From Alteromonas sp. IB21 (lineage in GTDB: Bacteria; Pseudomonadota; Gammaproteobacteria; Enterobacterales; Alteromonadaceae): a stretch of 64,000 nt of DNA. Positions 1-7,657 of this stretch are shown here, piece after piece; within the stretch, counting starts at the first letter, position 1; every line of letters starts with the position of its first letter. Under the pieces are notes generated by a model that saw nothing but the letters and a program-made list of their open reading frames with translations, was not told the DNA's origin and searched no databases. The position numbers and the translations under genes were made by a program. The DNA lies in assembly GCF_016405965.1 (NCBI RefSeq), contig NZ_JAEFCD010000018.1:32993-96992 (forward strand), in the 5' to 3' direction.

Positions 1-1232
1 TTATCTGCCACTAACTTTATAAAACCGTCTGTCTCAAAGTTGGCTAAGGCTCTTGGCACATTTTCCATTTCTAATACGCGGCTAATAACGCTTATTCCCT
101 GATTTTCAGCTTCACCTTCTGATAACCCAACGGTAGCAACTTGCGGATCGGTAAAAATAACGGCAGGCATGATTGATAAGTCTAGCTTCAAGTTATCACC
201 AGTCATATTTGAACCGGCACGGCTGCCTGCAGCCGCCGCAACATACACATATTGAGGTATGGTTGAGCAATCACCTGCAGCGTAGATATGAGAAACATTT
301 GTCTCAAGCTTTTCATTAACAAGGACAGCGCCAGATCCATCGGTCCTGACACCTACTACATCTAAATCAAGTCCTACAGTGTTTGCGTGACGACCTGTAG
401 ATATCAATAACTTCTCACAGAGCACTTGCTCATCTTCGGTCTGTATGAAAAAACCATTGTCATCATGAGTGATTCGAGTGACTTGGGTATTATTTATTAT
501 TTCAATGCCCTCTTTCTCAAAACACTGACTTAATCTATCACCCAACAGTGGATCCTCACTTTTCAACAAGGTACTGCGCGCTAAAATAGTAACTTGGCAA
601 CCTAATCGAGCATATGCCTGAGCAATTTCTACAGCGACAACCGATGAGCCAATTACTGCAAGGCTCTTAGGTAGCTCTTTTTCGAACAACGCTTCTGTTG
701 AAGTCCAATATGGGGTGTTTTGTAGTCCTTCTATTTTAGGGAAAGTGGGTGTTGAGCCTGTTGCAATAAGAAATTTGTCTGCAAGTAGTGTTACTTCTGT
801 ACCGTCAGCATGGGTAATGTTCAGCGCATTTTTGCTACTAAACCGCGCATACCCCTTAATCAAGGTTAATGCCGGATTGTTTTTCAGTATATTTTGGTAT
901 TTGGCAGTTCTCAATTCGTCAACGCGACTGATTTGTTGATGCGATAAAAGCGTGCGGTCTATCTTAGGTTCGTGGTCTTCAATGCCTGTAAAAGGGTTGC
1001 TTCGTTGTTGATGTGCTAATTGAGCGGCGCGGATGAGAATTTTAGATGGAACGCAGCCGACATTAACACAACACCCGCCTATAACGTCGGCTCCTTCTAT
1101 TATGGTGACCCTTGCACCATTTTCTGCCGCTTTAATGGCGCACGAGAATGCCGCAGATCCACTGCCAATAATAGCAACATGAAGTTGCTTCGCCTTGCTT
1201 GCACAACAATTAGAGCTGCCTTGTGCGTTCAT
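1..1232 (-). CDS. merA: Mercuric reductase MerA, C-terminus cut by window edge
   Basis: Cytoplasmic flavin disulfide oxidoreductase that reduces Hg(II) to volatile Hg(0) with NADPH. About 410 residues are visible from the ATG at 1232; the C-terminal end with its vicinal Cys pair lies outside the window. An N-terminal FAD-binding GSGSAA motif is near residue 23, the redox-active GGCCVNVGCVPSK (Cys55, Cys60) follows, and the later stretch QYVYVAAAAGSRAG and PAVIFTDPQVATVG match MerA rather than glutathione or lipoamide reductases. It starts 3 bases after merP stops, so it is the last visible gene of merTPA. There is no N-terminal HMA (NmerA) domain, but a Cys-Cys pair sits at residues 9-10 before the FAD domain. 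Family call is firm; completeness cannot be judged. Confidence 0.95.
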   Translation of the reverse strand, partial: MNAQGSSNCCASKAKQLHVAIIGSGSAAFSCAIKAAENGARVTIIEGADVIGGCCVNVGCVPSKILIRAAQLAHQQRSNPFTGIEDHEPKIDRTLLSHQQISRVDELRTAKYQNILKNNPALTLIKGYARFSSKNALNITHADGTEVTLLADKFLIATGSTPTFPKIEGLQNTPYWTSTEALFEKELPKSLAVIGSSVVAVEIAQAYARLGCQVTILARSTLLKSEDPLLGDRLSQCFEKEGIEIINNTQVTRITHDDNGFFIQTEDEQVLCEKLLISTGRHANTVGLDLDVVGVRTDGSGAVLVNEKLETNVSHIYAAGDCSTIPQYVYVAAAAGSRAGSNMTGDNLKLDLSIMPAVIFTDPQVATVGLSEGEAENQGISVISRVLEMENVPRALANFETDGFIKLVAD

Positions 1233-1235
1233 AGA

Positions 1236-1514
1236 TTAATCGCTACTTTTTACGTTAGACGAATAGCCTGCATTCTCGGTGGCTGCCATTAACTCTTTTG
1301 TATTGGTTTTCGTATCGTCGAAAGTAACAATAGCTTCATTTGGCTCATATGTGGCTTCGACTGTTTTCACACCTTCCACTTTTTTCAGTGCTAATTTGAC
1401 CGTAACGGGACAAGTAACACAATTCATGCTAGGTACTTCTAGCGTGACTGTTTTTAACTCTGCCCACGCGGTGGTGCTTGAAAGTAAAGCCATCGTAAGT
1501 AATAGTTTTTTCAT
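1236..1514 (-). CDS. merP: Periplasmic mercury-binding protein MerP
   Basis: A 92-residue periplasmic Hg(II) scavenger that passes mercury to MerT. Residues 1-18 are a signal peptide ending AWA, and the single HMA fold carries the metal-binding MNCVTC motif (Cys32, Cys35). The alternation of beta strands and helices and the length match MerP. The start ATG at 1514 follows a purine-rich stretch reading AAAATATT. It lies between merT (50 bases upstream) and merA (3 bases downstream) in one leftward operon. Confidence 0.95.
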   Translation of the reverse strand: MKKLLLTMALLSSTTAWAELKTVTLEVPSMNCVTCPVTVKLALKKVEGVKTVEATYEPNEAIVTFDDTKTNTKELMAATENAGYSSNVKSSD

Positions 1515-1564
1515 AATATTTTCCTGTTTTAAAATGTTTTAGGGATTGTGTAAGGTTCTCGAAA

Positions 1565-1912
1565 TCAGATTAACCAAACTAGCCAATAGTTACTTGTGAT
1601 CAAAACAAGTGCTATTAATGACGTTATCCAAAAGGCAATTTGACGACGACGCCTTGTTTGCGGAATTGCGCAGACACTGCCTGGTTGGCATTTTTCAATC
1701 GGCCGATGGATTTTATAACCTGCATAGCCAAGGAAGAGCATGACGGTCACTACAAAAACTGGACGGTATGGTTCAAAAGCGGTTAGGCTACTAATCCATG
1801 AGCCACTTATTCCAAGCAACAATAGGACTAACGGACCTACACAACAAATGCCTGCCCCGATCGCCGCGATAATACCTCCCACCATCGGCATTTTAGAGTC
1901 GTCGTTGATCAT
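1565..1912 (-). CDS. merT: Mercuric ion transporter MerT
   Basis: Inner-membrane importer that receives Hg(II) from MerP and delivers it to MerA. From the ATG at 1912 the protein is 115 residues, the usual MerT length, with three hydrophobic segments. The first segment carries the vicinal pair GICCVG (Cys23-Cys24) and the cytoplasmic loop carries CQPGSVC, the two Cys pairs of the family. A longer reading from a GTG at 1942 is rejected because that codon lies upstream of the expected transcription start of the promoter at 1945-1976. GAGA about 9 bases upstream could serve as ribosome binding site. Confidence 0.93.
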   Translation of the reverse strand: MINDDSKMPMVGGIIAAIGAGICCVGPLVLLLLGISGSWISSLTAFEPYRPVFVVTVMLFLGYAGYKIHRPIEKCQPGSVCAIPQTRRRRQIAFWITSLIALVLITSNYWLVWLI

Positions 1913-1944
1913 ATTTAATCTCGATATTGCATAAGATAGCACCG

Positions 1945-1976
1945 AGTATAAAGTATGTACCTTAGTACAGAGTCAA
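1945..1976 (-). promoter_or_regulatory. MerR-type merTPA promoter and operator
   Basis: On the minus strand a -35 TTGACT (1971-1976) and -10 TATACT (1945-1950) are separated by 20 bases, the overlong spacer typical of MerR-activated promoters. The spacer contains the dyad GTACTAAGGTAC. It lies between merR and merT, so merTPA has its own regulated promoter although merR is co-directional. Confidence 0.85.
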
Positions 1977-2035
1977 GCTTGATTAGTTATTTCATTGTGA
2001 TTTGTTAGCGGGATGCTCTAGATAGTTAGATACAT

Positions 2036-2425
2036 TTACTTTGGTGACAAGGCATTAATAATGGGGCAATGGCTATCATCATCATTCGTCTGACACTTAG
2101 TGATGCTCTCCAATAGCGCATGCTCTAATTGTTTTAGGTCTTCCAGCTTAGATTGCACAGATGCAAGTCTCTGTTTTGCTAGCGCTTCTACCTTGCTACA
2201 GCACTCGCTATTTAACGACAGCAGAGATTCTATTTCTTTAAGCGTAAATCCTAATTCTTGAGCGCGTTTTATGAATCGGATCCTATCAACCGTTTCCTTA
2301 GGATATAATCGATAACCCTCAGAGGGCTTTTGTGGCTGACTGATTAAGCCATTGCGCTCATAAAAGCGAATAGTTTCTTTATTCACACCGATTAGTTTTG
2401 CAATCTTTCCGATTGTCCCTGACAT
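2036..2425 (-). CDS. merR: Mercury-responsive regulator MerR
   Basis: A 129-residue MerR-family activator/repressor. The N-terminal winged helix (IGVNKETIRFYERNGLI, residues 12-28) is followed by a dimerisation helix. The Hg(II)-binding cysteines are visible as Cys75/Cys76, Cys111 and Cys120, in the spacing of MerR proper. It is preceded by a strong ribosome binding site (GAGGTGATT). It is transcribed in the same direction as merTPA and lies upstream of it, unlike the divergent merR of Tn501-type elements. A perfect 5-3-5 palindrome (2441-2453) lies 15 bases upstream of its start. Confidence 0.95.
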   Translation of the reverse strand: MSGTIGKIAKLIGVNKETIRFYERNGLISQPQKPSEGYRLYPKETVDRIRFIKRAQELGFTLKEIESLLSLNSECCSKVEALAKQRLASVQSKLEDLKQLEHALLESITKCQTNDDDSHCPIINALSPK

Positions 2426-2440
2426 AAGCGAATCACCTCT

Positions 2441-2453
2441 ACAATATAATTGT
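2441..2453. promoter_or_regulatory. Small palindrome upstream of merR
   Basis: ACAATATAATTGT is a perfect inverted repeat (5-base arms, 3-base centre) just upstream of the merR ribosome binding site. It could be part of the merR promoter or an operator, but no protein can be assigned. Confidence 0.3.
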
Positions 2454-2517
2454 AAGACACAAGTAGTTATATCAAAGGCTTAAGCCGAGATATTGCCTAA
2501 CTAAATGTCAAATGTAG

Positions 2518-3756
2518 CTATTGAACTTTTCTATCTTTACCTGATGCTGCTCGGCGTTTTCGCTCCACTTGCACATAAACTGTGTCAGTGGTCGCACTAC
2601 TTGAATGACCTAGATCCTCAGATAAATCTTTCAAAGGCCTGTCACGTTCAATCTCCATGCTGGCACCGGTGTGACGCAAGTAATGTGTCGTTGCTTCATT
2701 TAATTTCTGTGCGGCTTCTACTCCTTGTTCTGACTTCATCTTATCGAAAGCTGCGTCAAATACTTGCTGCACGAGCCTGGATATTTGACGGCTTGTTAAA
2801 CCTCCACGACCTCGTATTTTTTCGACCAACACGGTTTGTTCACCTTTGGATGGCAACGGTGACAGCCCACGCCATTCTCTATATCGTTTCAAAAACGTAA
2901 GATAACCCGGTGGTACCGTGATATCTCTAATCTTTTTGCCTTTTCCATAGGTCTTAAACCACCAGTTGTTGTCCTCATCTGTCCAAAAATGACTCATCAA
3001 CGGTGTCCAGTCTTGGCGTTCTGAGAGCTCTGAAAGTCTCAGAAATAGGGTTTTCATGGTAGCAATAACGAATAAATTGCGTTCCACAAGCGGATCGTTA
3101 TCAGCCATTTCAACTGCGGTATCTAGGAGATATTGCCATTGCTGTTCTGTTAATCGACTGATAGTTTTCACCTGACTGTCTTTTATCATATATTTACAGT
3201 CACGTTTTGCTAATGGAATAGGATTGCCGAAACAAATTTCTTCATCGATGAGATGGCGATAAAAAGAGCTTAATGCCACAAAGGTAGATTCTAGGGTCTG
3301 CAATGACGGTTGGTACTTTTTCGGATCGAGCACTCTATCTTTATCGTATTTGGGCGGCGTTTGCCTGAACGGCGTCCACTTAAGGTTTGAAGCAAAGTAT
3401 CCGTTTTTGAAGCTAAATCGGTCATGGAGCTGCGTACTTATCCATTTAACCGGTGGCGCCACACAAAAATCAATGTATCGCAAAATATCTGCTTTGCGTA
3501 AATCGTCCACTGGCTGCTTATCCACCATGAAGACCCACAGTAGAAACTTTTCGATGTCATTTCGAAAACGCACATACGTGTGTTGTGATTTGTTGCGACC
3601 GATATACAAAAGGTAATCTTTTGCCCAGTCCCAGTGCTGTCTAATCCATGTTGGTTGCTTATCTAAGAATGAACTTAGTTGTGGATAGTCAGATAAATTG
3701 AGTTCTGCCAGCTCAGTATACGTGGGAAACAACGGTGTAGGTTTAGTGATGGCCAA
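2518..3756 (-). CDS. Tyrosine recombinase / phage-type integrase
   Basis: A 412-residue site-specific recombinase. The N-terminal half has a SAM-like core-binding region (YVRFRNDIEKFLLW). The catalytic half shows the box I Arg in LFLRLSEL, a Lys in GKGKKIRD, the HYLRHTGAS box (HxxR), LGHSS, and the nucleophile Tyr near residue 394 (TDTVYVQ). All catalytic positions look intact. It lies between mer and the Argonaute operon and is preceded by a perfect 13-bp inverted repeat (3808-3839), a possible recombination site or hairpin. Its likely role is mobilising the surrounding island; the target site is not identifiable here. Length and motifs fit integrases of integrative elements, not XerC/XerD (about 300 residues). 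Confidence 0.9.
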   Translation of the reverse strand: MAITKPTPLFPTYTELAELNLSDYPQLSSFLDKQPTWIRQHWDWAKDYLLYIGRNKSQHTYVRFRNDIEKFLLWVFMVDKQPVDDLRKADILRYIDFCVAPPVKWISTQLHDRFSFKNGYFASNLKWTPFRQTPPKYDKDRVLDPKKYQPSLQTLESTFVALSSFYRHLIDEEICFGNPIPLAKRDCKYMIKDSQVKTISRLTEQQWQYLLDTAVEMADNDPLVERNLFVIATMKTLFLRLSELSERQDWTPLMSHFWTDEDNNWWFKTYGKGKKIRDITVPPGYLTFLKRYREWRGLSPLPSKGEQTVLVEKIRGRGGLTSRQISRLVQQVFDAAFDKMKSEQGVEAAQKLNEATTHYLRHTGASMEIERDRPLKDLSEDLGHSSSATTDTVYVQVERKRRAASGKDRKVQ

Positions 3757-3807
3757 ATGTGTTTTTATTGTTGGTTAAGGTTGCAACACTATACTTACTC
3801 TTGCACC

Positions 3808-3839
3808 CTATGTCTAATACTAAACCGTATTAGACATAG
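3808..3839. repeat. Perfect 13-bp inverted repeat between integrase and pAgo
   Basis: CTATGTCTAATAC (3808-3820) and its exact reverse complement (3827-3839) flank a 6-base loop. It lies 7 bases past the pAgo stop and about 50 bases upstream of the integrase start. No U-tract follows on the minus strand, so a simple terminator is not obvious. It may be a recombinase binding or attachment site, or an operator for the integrase gene. Confidence 0.8.
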
Positions 3840-3845
3840 TAGAGG

Positions 3846-5264
3846 TTACATGTAGAAACTGTAACTGACCTGAGGTTTCTCTCCTAAATCAACATACTTC
3901 ATTATTTCTCCCACTTTCTTTGCACACTCAAGAGTAATTGGTAAGCGCCCGTCCAATTGCGTGTTGTTCCAGTTCATCTTGGTTAAACCAAGAATTTCCT
4001 CCGCAAGCTCTTCAAGCGAAGAATCATTTTCAAACACATCAATTTTTAACGGATTGGGAATATATGCCCCCGGATATGTCTGATAAAAATCTATGGTTCC
4101 TCGTGTGTACAGAATACCTTCATTTTCATTGATTGAAAGTAAAGTACCTCTTACCGGTGGATAGTTTGAATCGCTGAACAAACGCATGTCAGTGTTTGTT
4201 ATCGAAACAAAGTCCTTTGCACTGATGCTCTTTTCCTCAAGTACACGATTAAATCCTTTAATCTCAGTATCTCTAAACTTCGAAGTCTTATGGATGACAA
4301 TCCTTGCAGGCATGTGCATTAGTGCTTTACCATATTCTGACAATGCTGAGCTCAACAAATCATGGGCTTGTTGCTCAGACATATATGGTCGTTTATCATT
4401 TTTGTCTATTACAACGGGCGTGCCACGGAGAATGACACCGTGTCCGAATTCATCGAACACCTGAGCAAGGCTTGTTGAGATCGTTTCACCATCTCTGCTT
4501 CGATAAAACCCTATTCCAACATAACAACTTTTGGGTTTAAATCGCTCTTCTTTTAACCGCCAGGGAACTGTTTTGTTACCCTTGTAATAGAGAGCTGTTG
4601 CAAAATTCCAAGCTCGTGTCGCATCATCCTGATTGCCTCTGTTAGCTTTACCCGTTAACAATGTGCTCTCAACAACTAACTGCAGTGGTACACCGAGATG
4701 CATACACTTTGCTTTTAGGAGCCTTCTGAAATCATGTTCCAGATAGAGTTCAACTTTCCCAGTGTCCTCTGTTGAATGCTTTTCTCTTTTTGTCAGAGAG
4801 ATAAACATTTCATCAGGAATTACACAGATGATTACATCAATTGAACGATTTTCCGCAAGAAATTGTATCTGCTCATAAAACAAGTTAACGGCATCGACAA
4901 CTCGATCCTCTCGCGTTTTATTTTTACCAACTTTGACAATTGATGATTTTTGAATAGTGCGTGTGTAGCCCGGAGACGAAAGTAATTGGGTATGAAACCC
5001 ATAATCCAATGACACCCCTCCAAAGCCTTTAAATAGATTTGAAAGATGGCTTTCTTTGGCTAAAATACCAGTTCGACATAAATCCAGCCAGACATCTAGC
5101 TTGTCAACACCTTCCCCTCTTCCCACGATCCCTAATCTAAGTTCTGAGCGCCGCAATTCATCTTTTGTGTCATATACGCCCATACGTTCAATTCCATTCC
5201 TTGGACATATATGAGTACCTTTCCCAAATTCAAGAAGTGGCTCTTGGATGATTGTAATTTTCAT
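3846..5264 (-). CDS. Short prokaryotic Argonaute (MID-PIWI)
   Basis: A 472-residue protein with only MID and PIWI lobes, the length of short pAgos. The start at 5264 is chosen because MKITIIQEPLLEFGKGTH is the conserved N-terminus and it lies 4 bases after the upstream effector gene stops; a longer reading would overlap that gene by more than 130 bases. A MID-like segment spans about 100-200. In PIWI the first catalytic Asp is replaced (YVGIGFYR, 248-254) and VIHKTSKF (323-330) replaces the usual VIHRDG, so the slicer is expected to be inactive, as in all short pAgos. The C-terminus KMNWNNT ... YSFYM is typical. It probably binds a guide and a nucleic-acid target and activates its APAZ partner. 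Confidence 0.93.
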   Translation of the reverse strand: MKITIIQEPLLEFGKGTHICPRNGIERMGVYDTKDELRRSELRLGIVGRGEGVDKLDVWLDLCRTGILAKESHLSNLFKGFGGVSLDYGFHTQLLSSPGYTRTIQKSSIVKVGKNKTREDRVVDAVNLFYEQIQFLAENRSIDVIICVIPDEMFISLTKREKHSTEDTGKVELYLEHDFRRLLKAKCMHLGVPLQLVVESTLLTGKANRGNQDDATRAWNFATALYYKGNKTVPWRLKEERFKPKSCYVGIGFYRSRDGETISTSLAQVFDEFGHGVILRGTPVVIDKNDKRPYMSEQQAHDLLSSALSEYGKALMHMPARIVIHKTSKFRDTEIKGFNRVLEEKSISAKDFVSITNTDMRLFSDSNYPPVRGTLLSINENEGILYTRGTIDFYQTYPGAYIPNPLKIDVFENDSSLEELAEEILGLTKMNWNNTQLDGRLPITLECAKKVGEIMKYVDLGEKPQVSYSFYM

Positions 5265-5268
5265 AGTT

Positions 5269-6675
5269 TTATACTTCCGCCTCTTCTTCAACATTGTCAT
5301 CAGATGACAAGGGATTTTCTTCGGGTGCGAGTTGTATAAGCTGTTCAAACTTGATGCTTTCGCCCAATTGAGCATCCATTTGAGCAAGAAAGTACGATAC
5401 AAACCGCGTAAGATTTCTTACGGCTTGGTTGTTTTCTAATCCTTTTTGTTTCGATACCAACTTATCATGAAACCTGGAACGACGGTGTGTATTGTAGGTG
5501 TATAGCCAACTTGGGACGATCATTGCGTGAAACTGGTCTTGTATTTTTACGAATGTTAACTGGAAACTCAGGTGCTTAAAGTGAGCTACTTTGCCGGGTT
5601 CCTTTTTGCTCTCTACGCGCTCGAAAACGGTTCGTTGCGCTGCTTTTAATCCTATCCACTTTTCTTTTCTACTAATCTGTTCTTTATCTTCGGGTTGAAA
5701 GTAATATTGTTTTTCGAACATATCAAAACCAATGCAATAGTCTTTCACTTGTTCGCGAACCTGACCTTGCAATAGTGACTTAAAGACATTCTCATACTCA
5801 ACATATTCAGAATCATAAAGCTCGTTAGAATCTAATTCTTCGATGCTTCCTTTATCTACTATTGACATCAAAGCCGTATGATCATCAAAGTTTGAGAATG
5901 TAAACAGTTTCCCATCATGAAATGTCCATGCAGAAAATTGGGAGCCTTCTAGTGCTAACGCTAAGCGCACACATAAAAACATGTCTGATGAGCGCCTTCC
6001 CTTATATCCCAGCTCAGCTCTGGCTCTTTCAAACACTTCTTTTTTAACGATCGTCAATTGTGCTACGTACACCGTATTAGGGAAAGAAATTGGAGCCAAA
6101 TTAGTTGTATATGCTCTTGGCAACTCAGTTGTTGATTCTCGGAGTGCGAGGTAGCCGTCTATCTCACCGAGGATAAGCTTAAACTCATGCAAAATACGCT
6201 TTTGTGCAGTGACCCTCAAATTAGATGCTTTTGCTAGAATGTCGCCAGGATCTATTACATGAGTGTTGGTATTGAAAGTGAATACATCCCCCGTAATTTT
6301 ATCGATAGACAATTGTGAGTAACTTTTCTGCTTTTTAACGAGCATTAAAACGTAAAGCTCATCAAAATTTGATTGGTAGTTTTTTTCAATGAACACATTC
6401 AATGTCTTTTTGATTTTTTCCAGATCTGTCGTTGCTGTTACTTGAAAAGCCACTCGGTCAAATTCATCACCTAAATCGATACCCGGGAAATTTTTTTGCT
6501 TTGCATTTAAGTTATGTAGCTTTGGTAGATGAAATAGCTCTTTCAGTATAGGGATCAAAGCATCTTCCAATGCAAGGTTGATATCGAGTTTTCCCTGCTT
6601 CGTTGCAAGCTCAACTTGAGTAACCAGTCTAGATACTACTTGGCGAAGCTCGTTTTCTACGGTTAACACTTCCAT
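5269..6675 (-). CDS. SMEK-like domain fused to APAZ, effector partner of pAgo
   Basis: A 468-residue protein. Residues about 1-175 resemble the SMEK-type N-terminal domain seen in defence-associated proteins: KLDINLALED (29-38), HNLNAKQKNFPGIDLGD (54-70), RVAFQVTATTDLEKIKKTL (74-92). The array E37, D67, Q78-x-T80 could be a degenerate PD-(D/E)xK nuclease core; this is inference. Residues about 190-450 are an APAZ domain, the pAgo-binding module, recognised from KHLSFQLTF (368-375), SRFHDKL (400-406) and ENNQAV (414-419). A very acidic tail ends the protein. It is the first gene of a two-gene operon with the pAgo, and the complex is expected to trigger abortive infection on invader recognition. 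A -10-like TATAAT lies at 6703-6708 (minus) and AGGA precedes the ATG. Confidence 0.85.
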   Translation of the reverse strand: MEVLTVENELRQVVSRLVTQVELATKQGKLDINLALEDALIPILKELFHLPKLHNLNAKQKNFPGIDLGDEFDRVAFQVTATTDLEKIKKTLNVFIEKNYQSNFDELYVLMLVKKQKSYSQLSIDKITGDVFTFNTNTHVIDPGDILAKASNLRVTAQKRILHEFKLILGEIDGYLALRESTTELPRAYTTNLAPISFPNTVYVAQLTIVKKEVFERARAELGYKGRRSSDMFLCVRLALALEGSQFSAWTFHDGKLFTFSNFDDHTALMSIVDKGSIEELDSNELYDSEYVEYENVFKSLLQGQVREQVKDYCIGFDMFEKQYYFQPEDKEQISRKEKWIGLKAAQRTVFERVESKKEPGKVAHFKHLSFQLTFVKIQDQFHAMIVPSWLYTYNTHRRSRFHDKLVSKQKGLENNQAVRNLTRFVSYFLAQMDAQLGESIKFEQLIQLAPEENPLSSDDNVEEEAEV

Positions 6676-6926
6676 CGATAGCTATGTCCTTTTTATACTG
6701 AGATTATATACAGCTTATATAGTAACGCTTTTCATTTAATCAATAACAATTTAGATCATTTTTCCCATTGATATTGCTAGCCATAATACTCATTGAAAGT
6801 GCTTTAAATTTGCTGAAGTTATGACAGCCGTCATAGGTGGATTTTTCTAAAGTTACGACCCCAAAATAGGCGATAGCGATAGCCAGCTATCACCCTGAAA
6901 AATGTAGAGTACGAAGGTCCTTGGTA

Positions 6927-7532
6927 TTAAGCGTCAACACTAAATCGTGAAAGCTTTGGTATGTATCGGTTGGTGTCAGACTGATATTTTAGAAAATCAT
7001 TGCCATGCACGTTCTTCAAATAAGGTTCTTCAATTTTTCGAACAATCACTTCAATGCAAATCCAACATACAAAAGCACACGCCCAAAGCAGCATATGAGG
7101 GAACGTTATACACACCCCTATCCAAAATAGAAGAATACCAAAGTAAATAGGGTTGCGAGACTTTGCGTAAATCCCGTGAGTAATGAGTGCAGTCGTTTCT
7201 TGCTGGTCAACCCCAATACGCCATGAATCTCCCATTTGAATTTGAGACAACAGCGTTACTGCAATTCCGCAGGCGCCAATCAAGGAGCCGAGAAGTTGAA
7301 ATGGAGTTGAAGGAACAAATAAGAGGGGCACCCGTCCTAAGTAACCATAAAGAATGAGACCAAATGCTAAGCAAAACGTAACCACGAATATAGCCCCTGG
7401 TAAAATTTCAATTAATGATGCGTTTATAGATGCTGCTCTAATACCAAAATCACCATTTCTCTTATATTGAACAAAGCTTCTACCGAGGACTGCTAGCAAT
7501 AAAAAACTACTAATTAAAATAAGCGGAATCAT
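6927..7532 (-). CDS. Isoprenylcysteine methyltransferase-family membrane protein
   Basis: A 201-residue membrane protein with about five hydrophobic segments. The ICMT/PEMT-type signature is in the C-terminal half: THGIYAKSRNPIYFG followed by EEPYLKNVHGNDFLKY, the SAM-binding fold of this family. The substrate is unknown; bacterial members often accompany heavy-metal genes. It has its own MerR-type promoter (7567-7597) nearly identical to that of the cation transporter at 21265, and a good AAGGA ribosome binding site. It is separated from the czc operon by a terminator and so belongs to a Cd/Pb-type regulon by inference. Confidence 0.8.
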   Translation of the reverse strand: MIPLILISSFLLLAVLGRSFVQYKRNGDFGIRAASINASLIEILPGAIFVVTFCLAFGLILYGYLGRVPLLFVPSTPFQLLGSLIGACGIAVTLLSQIQMGDSWRIGVDQQETTALITHGIYAKSRNPIYFGILLFWIGVCITFPHMLLWACAFVCWICIEVIVRKIEEPYLKNVHGNDFLKYQSDTNRYIPKLSRFSVDA

Positions 7533-7566
7533 ATGTATCCTTATCGTATATGACGTTAAGAATATG

Positions 7567-7597
7567 ATTGTAAAGTCTATACTTAATATAGAGTCAA
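7567..7597 (-). promoter_or_regulatory. MerR-type promoter/operator of the methyltransferase gene
   Basis: Minus-strand -35 TTGACT (7592-7597), 19-base spacer, -10 TACAAT (7567-7572). The spacer holds the dyad CTATATTAAGTATAG. The same layout and almost the same dyad (CTATACCAAGTATAG) precede the CDF gene at 21265, beside the CadR/PbrR-like regulator, which therefore probably controls both. Confidence 0.8.
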
Positions 7598-7621
7598 GAG
7601 GTGCCTAAAAATCGTTCAGGT

Positions 7622-7649
7622 AAAACTTAGGCATTTATGAACAAATGCC
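7622..7649 (-). terminator. Terminator after the first czc operon
   Basis: On the minus strand GGCATTT and AAATGCC (7-bp arms, 6-base loop) are followed by TAAGTTTT. It lies 8 bases past the czcA stop, and transcription of the methyltransferase gene starts beyond it. Confidence 0.65.
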
Positions 7650-7657
7650 CAAGAACA

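Noticed and set aside
1913..1942. MerT start at a GTG at 1942
   Set aside because: The codon lies before the expected transcription start of the promoter at 1945-1976; ATG at 1912 fits usual MerT length.
5265..5402. Longer pAgo N-terminus beginning at 5402
   Set aside because: It would lie entirely inside the APAZ gene in another frame; the conserved short-pAgo start is at 5264.
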